Positions 53,735 to 62,793 of a stretch of DNA of 64,000 nt are shown one piece after another. The position numbers were made by a program, and so were the translations under genes. Every line of letters starts with the position of its first letter. Position 1 is the first letter of the stretch. The DNA is from Ferrovibrio sp. MS7 (lineage in GTDB: Bacteria; Pseudomonadota; Alphaproteobacteria; Ferrovibrionales; Ferrovibrionaceae), in NCBI RefSeq assembly GCF_038404985.1, contig NZ_JBBKBA010000003.1, positions 186,001 to 250,000 on the forward strand. The letters are read 5' to 3'. The notes beneath the pieces are model-generated. The model was not told where the DNA came from, ran no database searches, and worked only from the letters and a program-made list of their open reading frames with translations.

Positions 53735-53803
53735 GATTCCAGGTGACGCAGCGGGAGGTTGAGTCCTAATCTCTGCACGGAGCAACACCTGGGGGAATAC
53801 CAC

Positions 53804-54334
53804 TTGGTACCCAAGGAGAAAGAGCAACTCGTCCCGTTTGAATCGCTGCATCCGCGGTTTGCCTGGATGCGCGATTACTTGGAGAGTTTGGCGCCGGCGG
53901 GGAAACTTCCCTCGCGGCGCCAGCTTGATCCGCTGGACCTGCGCGCGCTGCTGCCGTTCATCGTGCTGGTCGATGTACACCGCTCAGGCAGCGGATCTGG
54001 CAGCGAGCGCGAATTCCGCTACCGCCTGATGGGCAGCCGCCATGTCGAGGCCATCGGACATAACTTCACCGGCGTCACCGTGCAGGATGCCTCGGCGCCG
54101 GCTTATCTCGAACGCGTGCTGAGCAACATGAATTTCGTGGTCGATACCGCCAAGGCCTTTTACGACCGCTTCCCGATGCCGTTCCGCGACCGCGAGTTCA
54201 TGGATTCCGAACGCGTCTACTTTCCACTTGCCGATGATGGCGAGACGGTGGATGTGATCCTGGTATTAAACGGCTATCCCAACAATCCCGACCTGGACCG
54301 CGTGCAGTTGCCGCCACCGAAGCGGCGCGGCTGA
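53804..54334 (+). CDS. PAS_5-type PAS domain protein 2
   Basis: Protein of about 176 residues with the PAS_5 plan: HPRFAWMRDYLESLAPAGKLPSR, then LDPLDLRALLPFIVLVDVHR and EFRYRLMGSRHVEAIGHNF. It resembles the protein at 1926 in layout. The start is probably TTG 53804, because GGGGGA lies 7 nt upstream; the longer frame starts at a TTG that overlaps its own GGGAGG. No output domain is present, so it may act with a partner. It lies after the thiY gene but is separated by a leader. Confidence 0.7.
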   Translation: MVPKEKEQLVPFESLHPRFAWMRDYLESLAPAGKLPSRRQLDPLDLRALLPFIVLVDVHRSGSGSGSEREFRYRLMGSRHVEAIGHNFTGVTVQDASAPAYLERVLSNMNFVVDTAKAFYDRFPMPFRDREFMDSERVYFPLADDGETVDVILVLNGYPNNPDLDRVQLPPPKRRG

Positions 54335-54345
54335 CGCCAAACCGC

Positions 54346-54376
54346 TTACCCGGATCAGGTTGCGGGCATCCCCTGC
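54346..54376 (-). other. TPP-riboswitch-like fragment, antisense and without aptamer partner
   Basis: On the minus strand AACCTGATCCGGGTAA (54361-54346) is identical to 51140-51155 of the true riboswitch, and GGGGATGCC just upstream recalls its P2 start. No CTGAGA block is present, and the only upstream transcript ends at the cold-shock terminator, so it cannot work as a complete riboswitch. It may be a remnant. Confidence 0.5.
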
Positions 54377-54383
54377 ACAAAGA

Positions 54384-54412
54384 AAAAGCGCCGGGCGGAA
54401 CCCGGCGCTTTT
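54384..54412. terminator. Bidirectional terminator between PAS_5 protein 2 and the cold-shock gene
   Basis: Twelve-base arms (54384-54395 and 54401-54412) form a perfect stem of AAAAGCGCCGGG with its complement, giving TTTT on the plus strand and TTTTTCTTT on the minus strand. It can end both transcripts. Confidence 0.92.
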
Positions 54413-54451
54413 CACATTAGCGTGTTCAGAGCATACCGCCCTTACAGGCGC

Positions 54452-55168
54452 TCAGCTCATGCGGATCTCGGCCACCTGCGGCCCCTTCGGGCCCTGGCCG
54501 ACGCGCACCCGCACCGACTGGCCGGGCTGCAATTCGTTGATGCCCTCGCGGCGCAGCACTTCCATGTGCACGAAGATGTCCTGGCCGCCATCCCCGCGAG
54601 ACACGAAGCCATAACCCTTCACGGCATTGAACCACTTCACCTTGGCCTCGAAGAATTCACCGGTGGCAACCACGCTGGGAAAGCGCGGCGCGCCGCGATC
54701 ACCGCCGCCGAAACCACCGCCACCGCCGAAGCCGCCACGGTCGCCGCGATCACCACGGCCGCCGAAACCGCCACGGTCGCCACGGTCGAAACCGCCGCCA
54801 AAGCCACCACGATCGCCACGATCAAAACCGCCACCAAAACCGCGGTCTTCGCGCGGTCCACGGCGCGGGCCGCGATCACCGCCGCCACCGCCACCGGCAC
54901 CCGAGGGCGCCGCCGTGCTGGTATCGACGGAAAGGATGCGTACGGCCTGCATGCCCTTGGGGCGGCGTACGACTTCGAGCACCAGCGTCACACCCTCATC
55001 GAGCGTCTCGTATCCTGCCTGCCGCAGGCAGGAGAGATGCAGAAAGATGTCGCCGGAATCATCTATCGGGCTCACGAAACCGAAGCCCTTAACGGCATTG
55101 AACCACTTTACCTTGCCGGAAATCTCAATCAGTTCACCGCCGTCCACGCCAAAGCCCCCATGCTCCAC
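54452..55168 (-). CDS. Double cold-shock-domain protein with Gly/Arg-rich linker
   Basis: Protein of 238 residues with two CSDs. The first (about 17-80) has KVKWFNAVKGFGFVSP, and the second (about 173-236) KVKWFNAVKGYGFVSRGD with IFVHM. Between them lies a long flexible linker full of GGFDRGDRGG units, like eukaryotic RGG boxes. The two CSDs bind single-stranded RNA, and the linker may add weak RNA contacts. The start is GTG at 55168, preceded by AAAGGAATAAGACA. It is a single gene ending in a strong terminator. Confidence 0.9.
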   Translation of the reverse strand: MEHGGFGVDGGELIEISGKVKWFNAVKGFGFVSPIDDSGDIFLHLSCLRQAGYETLDEGVTLVLEVVRRPKGMQAVRILSVDTSTAAPSGAGGGGGGDRGPRRGPREDRGFGGGFDRGDRGGFGGGFDRGDRGGFGGRGDRGDRGGFGGGGGFGGGDRGAPRFPSVVATGEFFEAKVKWFNAVKGYGFVSRGDGGQDIFVHMEVLRREGINELQPGQSVRVRVGQGPKGPQVAEIRMS

Positions 55169-55376
55169 TGTCTTATTCCTTTAAAAGCCACAGTAACCCG
55201 AAAAGCCTAACACCATTTCTAGCCGCTGCAAATCCAGAATCGCGCTTAAGGCGAAGCGGGCAAAGCCAATTTCCGTGCCGCAAATATACGCAGACGGAGC
55301 GACGCCCAGATAGATATCCAGGGAGATGCCGGGGGTAATGCAGGGATATGCGGAAGCCGGGAACGGTTAACGCCGT

Positions 55377-56144
55377 TCACATCGTCGGGCCATCGACGCG
55401 GCGCTTCGGGCGCCAGCGGGTGACCGAGCGGCCATCGGCGGTGAAGCGGATTTCCTGACTGTCGGGCGGGGCGGCGCGCAGATGCGCCACGCTCTCGCCC
55501 ACCGAGGCGGTGCGCGGAGCCCCGGCCTTGCCGGTAGTGGCGGGCGCAGCACCGGGCGTTGCCGCCGGGCCATTGCCGCCACGCACCAGCTTGCCCGCCG
55601 CAGGAGCGCGGGAATACTGCTCAATCTTGGCTTTAACCTCGTCCTCGAAGGGCGGCAGGTCGGCAGAGCGCTGCGCCGCGGTGCGACCGGTGATCTGCTT
55701 CACCGCGCCGGCACCAGCAGAGGTGCCGCGTCCGCTGCCGCGATGCTGCTCGACGTAGATTTCAGTGCCGGGACCATTCTCATGCGCCCGCTTCCAGGAC
55801 GGATCGCCCAGCACCAGCTTATGCAGCGCCACACCCGGCAATGCGCCGAAGCGCTTCCAGAAGCCTTCGAGGAAAGCCTCGGCGCCCTCGCTGAAACTTG
55901 GCGACCACGGATTTTCCAAACCGGCAACGAAGACCAGGTCCAGCGTCGGTTCCAGCGGACCATCCTCGGCTACGACGAAAGTCGCAGGCATCAGCTTGGC
56001 ACCCTCGCGGGCAATGGCGTAATGCGCCTGCGCCAGATAGAGCAGCCAGCGCAGCTTGGGCAGCGACATGGCAATGCGCTCCGAGGCTGCCCGCTCAAGC
56101 AGCCAGAAGCTGACATCAATGCCGGATCGTGTCGCCGGAACCAT
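55377..56144 (-). CDS. Panacea-domain-like (DUF4065) protein
   Basis: Protein of 255 residues. Residues 9-90 (VSFWLLERAASERIAMSLPK, then LRWLLYLAQAHYAI and AEDGPLEPTLDLVF) match the Panacea/DUF4065 pattern of a W-L helix, a K-L-LLYlaqa helix and an eDGP-x-p strand, as in antitoxin SocA. The C-terminal half is Pro/Ala-rich and appears disordered. No toxin gene adjoins: the next genes are the cold-shock and CoxG-like genes. A free-standing role in protein folding or as a lone antitoxin is possible. GAGGAGG at 6 nt supports ATG 56144. Confidence 0.6.
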   Translation of the reverse strand: MVPATRSGIDVSFWLLERAASERIAMSLPKLRWLLYLAQAHYAIAREGAKLMPATFVVAEDGPLEPTLDLVFVAGLENPWSPSFSEGAEAFLEGFWKRFGALPGVALHKLVLGDPSWKRAHENGPGTEIYVEQHRGSGRGTSAGAGAVKQITGRTAAQRSADLPPFEDEVKAKIEQYSRAPAAGKLVRGGNGPAATPGAAPATTGKAGAPRTASVGESVAHLRAAPPDSQEIRFTADGRSVTRWRPKRRVDGPTM

Positions 56145-56308
56145 GGCGGCCCTCCTCTGCAGGTTCAGGTAGTGGCCTGACGCCCGCTCCTAAAGCAGGT
56201 GGGACGCCAGAGTGGCTAAAATTGTCCTGAACCTAGTTGTGCGCATAGTATAGAGCTAATCTTAACGGCAGGTGAATCAGAACTGTCGCAGTTTTCGGAG
56301 GAAACGCC

Positions 56309-56956
56309 ATGGAAATGACCGGCGAACAGCTCATCCCGGCACCGCGCGCGGCGGTCTGGGAGGCGCTCAACGATCCCGCCATCCTGAAACAGTGCATTCC
56401 CGGCTGCGACACCCTGGAAAAAACCTCCGATACCAGCTTCGAGGCTGCCGTCACGGTGAAGCTCGGCCCGGTGAAAGCGAAGTTCAAGGGCAAGGTTGCG
56501 CTCTCCGATATTGATCCGCCGAACGGCTACACGATTTCCGGCGAAGCCCAGGGCGGCGTTGCCGCCGGTTTCGGCAAGGGCAGCGCCAAAGTATCGCTTT
56601 CCGATGCCGATGGCGGCACCCGCCTCGCCTATGCAGTGAATGCCCAGGTCGGCGGCAAGCTGGCGCAGATCGGTGCCCGCCTGATCGATGCCACCGCCGC
56701 CAAGATGGCGGATGACTTCTTCTCCAGCTTCAACACCCTGGTCGCCGCCGGCAATCCCGCCGCCGCAAGCATGCCTGGGCCTGCCGCAGCGGCAGCGCCG
56801 GCTGCCGAGGCCGCAGCAGCCACCAAGCCGCTGGTCGCGCCGGAAATCGCCGACCAGCAGCCGGAGCCGGAAGGCAGCGGTCTGCCGGCCTGGGCGTGGA
56901 TCGGCGGCCTGATCGTGCTCGTCGGCTTCATCACCGCGCTGGTGCTGAAATTCTGA
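56309..56956 (+). CDS. coxG: CoxG-like SRPBCC protein with C-terminal membrane anchor
   Basis: Protein of 215 residues. The SRPBCC domain (about 1-145) shows WEALNDPAILKQCIPGCDTL and SGEAQGGVAAGFGKGSA, typical of CoxG. An Ala/Pro-rich linker follows, and the final 24 residues (AWAWIGGLIVLVGFITALVL) form a membrane anchor. CoxG proteins tether molybdenum hydroxylases to the inner membrane. The genes for the three subunits begin 163 bp downstream on the same strand, which supports that role. Confidence 0.88.
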   Translation: MEMTGEQLIPAPRAAVWEALNDPAILKQCIPGCDTLEKTSDTSFEAAVTVKLGPVKAKFKGKVALSDIDPPNGYTISGEAQGGVAAGFGKGSAKVSLSDADGGTRLAYAVNAQVGGKLAQIGARLIDATAAKMADDFFSSFNTLVAAGNPAAASMPGPAAAAAPAAEAAAATKPLVAPEIADQQPEPEGSGLPAWAWIGGLIVLVGFITALVLKF

Positions 56957-57119
56957 CGCGCTGCAACATCACATTTTTCTGTGCAGCATCGCCGCATGAC
57001 GATTGCAGCATTAACGGCATTGCAACTTGACGCCCGCGCGGCGTTGCGCCCACACTTGCGACACGACAGCAGCATCTAAGAGTCCAGTACCCTTTTAGGC
57101 CCCACCGGGAGGAAATCGA

Positions 57120-57587
57120 ATGACCAATGTGTCCATGACCGTCAACGGCAAAGCCGTGACGCGCGAGGTGGAGCCGCGCACGCTCCTGGTTCAGTTCCTG
57201 CGCGAAACCCTGGAACTCACCGGTACCCATGTCGGCTGCGACACCAGCCAGTGCGGCGCTTGCGTGGTGCATGTGGATGGCCGCAGCGTGAAGTCCTGCA
57301 CCATCCTGGCGGCGCAGGCCAATGGCGCCAAGGTCACCACCATCGAAGGCCTTGCCAATGGCGAGACGCTGCATCCGATGCAGGAAGCCTTCCGCGACAA
57401 TCACGCACTGCAATGCGGCTTCTGCACCCCCGGCATGATCATGTCTGCCGTCGATCTGGTGCAGCGCAATCCCTCCCCCACCGAAGAACAGATTCGCCAT
57501 GAGCTGGAAGGCAACATCTGCCGTTGCACCGGCTATCACAACATCGTCAAGGCCGTTCAGGCCGGCGCTGCTGCAATGAAGGGGTGA
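57120..57587 (+). CDS. Molybdenum hydroxylase small subunit, 2Fe-2S (CoxS-like)
   Basis: Iron-sulfur subunit of 155 residues. The plant-type cluster ligands lie at Cys40, Cys45, Cys48 and Cys60 ([12 protein letters not shown], then SC), and the second cluster uses Cys99, Cys102, Cys134 and Cys136 (CGFC and CRCTGYHNI). It passes electrons from the Mo site to the FAD subunit. GGGAGG precedes ATG 57120. It lies directly before the large-subunit gene, in the order small-large-medium. Confidence 0.94.
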   Translation: MTNVSMTVNGKAVTREVEPRTLLVQFLRETLELTGTHVGCDTSQCGACVVHVDGRSVKSCTILAAQANGAKVTTIEGLANGETLHPMQEAFRDNHALQCGFCTPGMIMSAVDLVQRNPSPTEEQIRHELEGNICRCTGYHNIVKAVQAGAAAMKG

Positions 57588-57591
57588 AGTC

Positions 57592-59967
57592 ATGACCAAC
57601 CAGGCTGTTATCGGCACCTCCGTCCGCCGCAAGGAGGATTACCGCTTCATCACCGGCCAGGGTAACTACACCGACGACATCAACCGCCCCGGTCAGGCCC
57701 ACGCGCATTTCCTGCGCTCGCCGCATGCTTTCGCCAAGATCAAATCCATCAACACCAAAACCGCCAGCGCCATGCCCGGCGTGGTGGCGATCTATACTGG
57801 CCAGGACATGGCTGCCGACAAGGTTGGCGGCCTGATCTGCGGCTGGACCGTGAAGGGCAAGGATGGCCAGCCGCACAAGGCGCCGCGCCATGATTCCATC
57901 GCGGTGGAATATGTGCGCCATGTCGGTGATCAGGTAGCGGTGGTGATCGCCGAGACGCGCGCCCAGGCGCGCGATGCGGCGGAAGCCATCGAGGTCGAGT
58001 ATGATGTCCTCGCCCCCGCCATCGACCTGCGCGCCGCGCTGAAGCCCGGCGCACCGCAGGTGCATGCCGATGCGCCCGGCAATCTCTGCTACGACTGGGA
58101 TTTCGGCGACAAGGCTGCCACCGCTGCGGCCTTCGCCAAGGCGGCCCATATCACCAAGGTCGAGCTGGTGAATAACCGCCTCTCGCCGAACCCGATGGAG
58201 CCGCGCTCGGCGGTTGCCGAATATGATCGCGGCACCGATACCACCACGGTCTATGTCACCAGCCAGAACCCGCATGTGCTGCGGCTGATCCTCTGCGCCT
58301 TCGTGTTCGGCCTGCCCGAGCACAAGGTGCGTGTGGTGGCCCCCGATGTCGGTGGCGGCTTCGGCTCGAAGATCTTCAACTATCCGGAAGAGACCGTGGC
58401 CTTCTGGGCGGCGCGCAAGCTGCGCCGGCCGGTGAAATGGACCTCCGACCGCAGTGAGGCTTTCCTCACCGACGCCCATGGCCGCGACCATTTCACCATC
58501 GCCGAACTGGCGATGGACAAGGATGGCAAGTTCCTCGGCCTCAAGGTGGATACGCTCGCCAATATGGGCGCCTATCTCTCCACCTTCGCTTCCGCCGTGC
58601 CGACCTATCTCTACGCCCTGCTGCTGGCCGGCCAGTACACCACGCCGGCGATCTATGCCGAGGTGAAGGCGGTGTTCACCAACACCGCGCCGGTGGACGC
58701 CTATCGCGGCGCCGGCCGCCCGGAAGCCACCTATGTGGTGGAGCGCATCGTGGAAGCAGCGGCGCGCGAGATGAAGCTGGACCCGGCGGAAATCCGCCGC
58801 CGCAACTTCATCAAGCCGGATGCCTTCCCGTATCAGACGCCGGTGGCCTGCGTTTACGACAGCGGCCAGTATGAACTGACGCTGAACGAGGCGATGAAGG
58901 CCATCGACTATGCCGGCTTCAAGGCGCGCAAGGCGGCGTCGGCGAAGCAGGGCAAGCTGCGCGGCATCGGTATCTCCTGCTACATCGAGGCCTGCGGCAT
59001 CGCGCCCTCGGCGGTGGTGGGTTCGCTCGGCGCCGGCGTCGGCCTCTGGGAGTCGGCCAAGATCCGCTTCAACCCCACCGGCTCGGTCTGCGTCTATACC
59101 GGCAGCCACAGCCATGGCCAGGGCCATGAAACCACCTTCGCCCAGTTGGTCTCCGACAAGCTCGGCGTGCCAATGGATCAGATCGAGGTGGTGCATGGCG
59201 ACACCGCGCAGATCCCGATGGGCATGGGCACCTATGGCTCGCGCTCGCTCGCGGTCGGCGGCTCCGCCATCTCCAAGGCGGCGGACAAGCTGATCGAGAA
59301 AGGCAAGAAGATCGCCGCGCATCTGATGGAGGCCAGCGTCAACGACGTGGTCTACGAACGCGGCACCTTCTCGGTCGCCGGCACCGACAAGACGGTGCCG
59401 ATGGCAGCGGTGGCCTTCACCGCCTATGTGCCGCACAACTACCCGGCCGATCTCGAACCGGGCTTCGAGGAAACCGCCTTCTACGATCCGGCGAACTTCA
59501 CCTTCCCGTCTGGCTGCCATATCGCTGAGGTGGAGATCGACGCCGATACCGGCGTTACCAAGATCGCCAACTGGGTGGCGGTGGACGACTTCGGCAATGT
59601 CATCAACCCGATGATCGTCGAAGGCCAGGTGCATGGCGGCATCGCGCAAGGCGTCGGCCAGGCGCTGCTGGAAGGGGTGGTCTACGATACCGAAACCGGC
59701 CAGTTGCTGACCGGCTCGTTCCTCGACTACACCATGCCGCGTGCCGACGACCTGCCGAGCTTCAACGTGAGCATGACCCATACCCCCTGCCCGCATAATC
59801 CGCTGGGCGTGAAGGGTTGCGGCGAAGCCGGCGCCATCGCCGCGCCCGCCGCGCTGATGAATGCCATCACCGATGCGCTTGGCACCGAAGCCATCACCAT
59901 GCCGGCAACGCCGCTGAAGGTCTGGCAGACCATCCAGGCGACGAAGCCCGCCATGGCAGCCGAGTAA
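57592..59967 (+). CDS. Molybdenum hydroxylase large subunit, form II CoxL-like
   Basis: Molybdopterin-binding catalytic subunit of 791 residues. Residues include [19 protein letters not shown] and [17 protein letters not shown], and the catalytic Glu in [16 protein letters not shown] near the C-terminus. The active-site loop is AYRGAGR, the form II (putative CODH) signature; true form I CO dehydrogenases have AYRCSFR with the copper-binding Cys. It is therefore better called a xanthine-dehydrogenase-family hydroxylase. The substrate is unknown. It starts 4 nt after the small subunit. Confidence 0.9.
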   Translation: MTNQAVIGTSVRRKEDYRFITGQGNYTDDINRPGQAHAHFLRSPHAFAKIKSINTKTASAMPGVVAIYTGQDMAADKVGGLICGWTVKGKDGQPHKAPRHDSIAVEYVRHVGDQVAVVIAETRAQARDAAEAIEVEYDVLAPAIDLRAALKPGAPQVHADAPGNLCYDWDFGDKAATAAAFAKAAHITKVELVNNRLSPNPMEPRSAVAEYDRGTDTTTVYVTSQNPHVLRLILCAFVFGLPEHKVRVVAPDVGGGFGSKIFNYPEETVAFWAARKLRRPVKWTSDRSEAFLTDAHGRDHFTIAELAMDKDGKFLGLKVDTLANMGAYLSTFASAVPTYLYALLLAGQYTTPAIYAEVKAVFTNTAPVDAYRGAGRPEATYVVERIVEAAAREMKLDPAEIRRRNFIKPDAFPYQTPVACVYDSGQYELTLNEAMKAIDYAGFKARKAASAKQGKLRGIGISCYIEACGIAPSAVVGSLGAGVGLWESAKIRFNPTGSVCVYTGSHSHGQGHETTFAQLVSDKLGVPMDQIEVVHGDTAQIPMGMGTYGSRSLAVGGSAISKAADKLIEKGKKIAAHLMEASVNDVVYERGTFSVAGTDKTVPMAAVAFTAYVPHNYPADLEPGFEETAFYDPANFTFPSGCHIAEVEIDADTGVTKIANWVAVDDFGNVINPMIVEGQVHGGIAQGVGQALLEGVVYDTETGQLLTGSFLDYTMPRADDLPSFNVSMTHTPCPHNPLGVKGCGEAGAIAAPAALMNAITDALGTEAITMPATPLKVWQTIQATKPAMAAE

Positions 59968-59981
59968 GGGAGAACCAGCCT

Positions 59982-60779
59982 ATGTATTCGTTCAACTATC
60001 ATCGCCCCGCCTCGCTCGCCGATGCCTCTGCCCTGCTGGCCAAGGCCAGCGACGGCAAGCTGCTGGCCGGCGGCCAGACCCTGCTGCCGACCCTGAAGCA
60101 GCGCCTCGCCCAACCCTCCGATCTGGTCGACCTCGGCGGTATCGCCGAATTGTCGGGCATCAAGGTGGAAGGCGGCGCTGTGGTGATCGGCGCCGGCACC
60201 AAGCATGCCGCCGTCGCTGCCTCCGCCGAGGTCAAGAAGGCCATCCCGGCCCTCAGCCACCTCGCCGGCGGCATCGGCGACCCGCAGGTGCGCAACATGG
60301 GCACGCTTGGCGGCTCGGTCGCCAATAACGACCCGGCGGCGGATTATCCGGCCGCCGTGCTCGGCCTCGGCGCCACCGTGCACACCAACAAGCGCACGAT
60401 TGCCGCCGACGACTTCTTCACCGGCCTGTTCGAGACGGCGCTGGCGGAAGGCGAGATCATCACCAAGATCGCCTTCCCCGTGCCGAAGCGGGCCGGCTAT
60501 GTGAAGTTCCCCAACCCGGCCTCGCGCTATGTGATGGTCGGTGCCTTCGTGGCCGAAACCGCGTCCGGCATCCGCGTTGCCATCAACGGCGCCGGCCCCG
60601 GTGTGTTCCGCCACAAGGAGATGGAGGCAGCGCTCGCCAAGTCCTTCTCAGGTGACGCGCTCAAGGGCATCAAGACCGATCCGAAGCGGATGAACAACGA
60701 CATCCATGCCTCGGCAGAATACCGCGCCCATCTGGTCGGCGTGATCGCCAAGCGGGCGGTGGAGGCGGCGCTGGGCTGA
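59982..60779 (+). CDS. Molybdenum hydroxylase FAD subunit (CoxM-like)
   Basis: FAD-binding subunit of 265 residues. It has the flavin motifs AGGQTLLP (near 29-36) and GTLGGSVANNDPAADYP (near 107-123), and a C-terminal CODH flavoprotein domain. It takes electrons from the 2Fe-2S subunit and passes them on, probably to the respiratory chain. GGGAGAACCAGCCT precedes ATG 59982, 14 nt after the large-subunit stop. The longer upstream frame is inside the large subunit. Confidence 0.93.
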   Translation: MYSFNYHRPASLADASALLAKASDGKLLAGGQTLLPTLKQRLAQPSDLVDLGGIAELSGIKVEGGAVVIGAGTKHAAVAASAEVKKAIPALSHLAGGIGDPQVRNMGTLGGSVANNDPAADYPAAVLGLGATVHTNKRTIAADDFFTGLFETALAEGEIITKIAFPVPKRAGYVKFPNPASRYVMVGAFVAETASGIRVAINGAGPGVFRHKEMEAALAKSFSGDALKGIKTDPKRMNNDIHASAEYRAHLVGVIAKRAVEAALG

Positions 60780-60912
60780 TACCCTCCCGCCGGGCTTGTT
60801 CAGGGGCCGCCGGGCAACCGGCGGCCCTTAACATTTGAGCAACCATTCCCAGGCAATCTCTGGTTACTATTTGCCAGAAAGGGGCGAGTCTGCGGACTCG
60901 GCGGGAGAAGCC

Positions 60913-61704
60913 ATGGCCAGTTTGAACAATATGGAATGCGTCATCCTCTGCGGTGGTCTTGGCACCCGCCTGCGCGAGGAGACCGAGTTCAAGCCGAAGC
61001 CGATGGTGGAAATCGGCGGCCGCCCTATCGTCTGGCACATCATGCGGCATTACGCCTCCTACGGCGTGCGCAACTTCGTGCTCTGCCTCGGCTACAAGGG
61101 CGACGCGATCCGCGACTATTTCCTCAATTACCGCATGCGCAACGCCGATGTGGCGGTGTCGCTGGCCGACAACAACATCGAATTGCTGAGCCAGCCCAAC
61201 GTGGATGACTGGCGCGTGGTGCTGGCCGAGACCGGCGCCGAGACCCAGACCGGCGGCCGCATCAAGCGCGCCATCCGTCATGTGCGCGGCCAGCGCTTCT
61301 TCGCCACCTATGGCGATGGCGTCGCCAATGTGGATATCGCGGCGCTGCATGCGCTGCATGAGCAGCGCGGCCTGGAGGCCACTGTCACCGCCGTGCATCC
61401 CTCCTCGCGCTATGGCGAGATCGACATCCAGGACGGCACCGTGCACAGCTTCCAGGAGAAGCCCCAGGTTGGCGCCGGCTGGATCAATGGCGGCTTCTTC
61501 GTGTTCGAGCGCCAGGTCTTCGAGCGCGCTTCCGATAATCCGAAGATGGTGCTGGAAACCGATATCCTGCCGCCGCTGACCCAGGCCAAGCAGCTCGCAG
61601 CCTATCACCATGACGGCTTCTGGCAGTGCATGGACACCTACCGCGAAATGCAGATGCTGAACGAGATGTGGCAGAGCGGCCGCGCGCCCTGGCTGCGTTC
61701 GTAA
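60913..61704 (+). CDS. rfbF: Glucose-1-phosphate cytidylyltransferase
   Basis: Nucleotidyltransferase of 263 residues that makes CDP-glucose from CTP and glucose-1-phosphate, the entry step to CDP-deoxysugars. It shows the signature CGGLGTRLREETEFKPKPMV, then YGDGVANVD with the metal Asp and EKPQVGAGWINGGFFVF. GGGAGAAGCC precedes ATG 60913, which rejects the longer frame. It leads an operon of surface-polysaccharide sugar genes that runs off the right edge. Confidence 0.95.
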   Translation: MASLNNMECVILCGGLGTRLREETEFKPKPMVEIGGRPIVWHIMRHYASYGVRNFVLCLGYKGDAIRDYFLNYRMRNADVAVSLADNNIELLSQPNVDDWRVVLAETGAETQTGGRIKRAIRHVRGQRFFATYGDGVANVDIAALHALHEQRGLEATVTAVHPSSRYGEIDIQDGTVHSFQEKPQVGAGWINGGFFVFERQVFERASDNPKMVLETDILPPLTQAKQLAAYHHDGFWQCMDTYREMQMLNEMWQSGRAPWLRS

Positions 61705-61719
61705 GAAGGACGCGTCGCC

Positions 61720-62793
61720 GTGGCACCGCTGCCCGATCCGAGTTTCTGGCGCGGCAAACGCGTTTTCCTCACCGGCCATAGTGGCTTTGTCGGCGGCTGG
61801 ACTGGCTATTGGCTCAGCCTGCTCGGCGCCGAGGTCACTGGCTTCGCCCTGCCGCCGCCAAGCAACCCGCATTTCTCCGGCCATGTGGCGCTGCATACCC
61901 GCCTGAAATCCATCGAGGGCGATGTACGCGATGCGGCGCATCTGGAGCGCGCCATGCGCGCCGCTGATCCGGAAATCCTGCTGCATCTCGCCGCCCAGCC
62001 GATCGTGCGCGAAGCCTACAAGAACCCGGTCGACAGTTTCGCCACCAATGTGATGGGCACGGTGCATGCGCTGGAAGCGGCGCGCGGCTGCTCACGCCTG
62101 CGCACCACCATCGTCTTCACCACCGACAAGGTGTATCGCAACCGCGAGACCGGCCAGGCCTACCTGGAAAGCGACGAATTGGGCGGCGACGAGCCCTACT
62201 CGGCATCCAAGAGCGCCAGCGAGCTGGTCGCGGAAGCCTATGCCAACCGCTACATGAAGGACGATGCCGGGCTCGCCACGATCCGCGCCGGCAACATCAT
62301 CGGCGGTGGCGACTGGGCTGCCGACCGCCTGGTGCCCGATGCCGTGCGCGCTTTCGGCCAGGGCCGCGTGCTGGAAATCCGTCGCCCCGATGCCGTGCGC
62401 CCCTGGCAGCATGTGCTGGAAGCGGCGCGCGGCCTGCTGCTGCTCACTGAAGCCTTGAGCAAGCAGCCGAAGGAATTCCACGGCGCCTGGAACCTTGGCC
62501 CGGCCCAGGCCAGCGCCGCGCCGGTACGCCGCGTCGTCGAAATCCTGGTGAAAGCCTGGGGCAACAATGCAGCCTGGGCCAATACCGGCGGCGACGGCAT
62601 TCCCGAAGCCGGCCTGCTGATGCTCAATTCCGCCAAGGCCGCCGAGCGGCTCAACTGGGCCAATGCCTGGAGCCTGGAAGAAGCCCTGGAACAGAGCATC
62701 GCCTGGTACCGCGCCGCCAATGACGGGCAGGACATGGCCGCCTTCACCACCGCCCAGATCGCGGCCTATGCCGACAAGGTGCGTGGCCTATGA
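61720..62793 (+). CDS. rfbG: CDP-glucose 4,6-dehydratase
   Basis: Extended SDR of 357 residues that turns CDP-glucose into CDP-4-keto-6-deoxyglucose. The nucleotide motif is TGHSGFVGGW, the active site YSASK follows a VFTTDKVY strand, and GDWAADRLVPDAVRAF and WQHVLE are typical of RfbG. The start is a GTG at 61720 preceded by AAGGA, 15 nt after rfbF. Its product feeds the epimerase next in the operon. Confidence 0.95.
   Translation: MAPLPDPSFWRGKRVFLTGHSGFVGGWTGYWLSLLGAEVTGFALPPPSNPHFSGHVALHTRLKSIEGDVRDAAHLERAMRAADPEILLHLAAQPIVREAYKNPVDSFATNVMGTVHALEAARGCSRLRTTIVFTTDKVYRNRETGQAYLESDELGGDEPYSASKSASELVAEAYANRYMKDDAGLATIRAGNIIGGGDWAADRLVPDAVRAFGQGRVLEIRRPDAVRPWQHVLEAARGLLLLTEALSKQPKEFHGAWNLGPAQASAAPVRRVVEILVKAWGNNAAWANTGGDGIPEAGLLMLNSAKAAERLNWANAWSLEEALEQSIAWYRAANDGQDMAAFTTAQIAAYADKVRGL

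Noticed and set aside
54346-54420. Second complete TPP riboswitch on the minus strand
   Set aside because: The CTGAGA block and P3 stem are missing and a terminator lies upstream; only a fragment is reported.
57592-59967. True aerobic CO dehydrogenase (form I)
   Set aside because: The active-site loop is AYRGAGR, not AYRCSFR.
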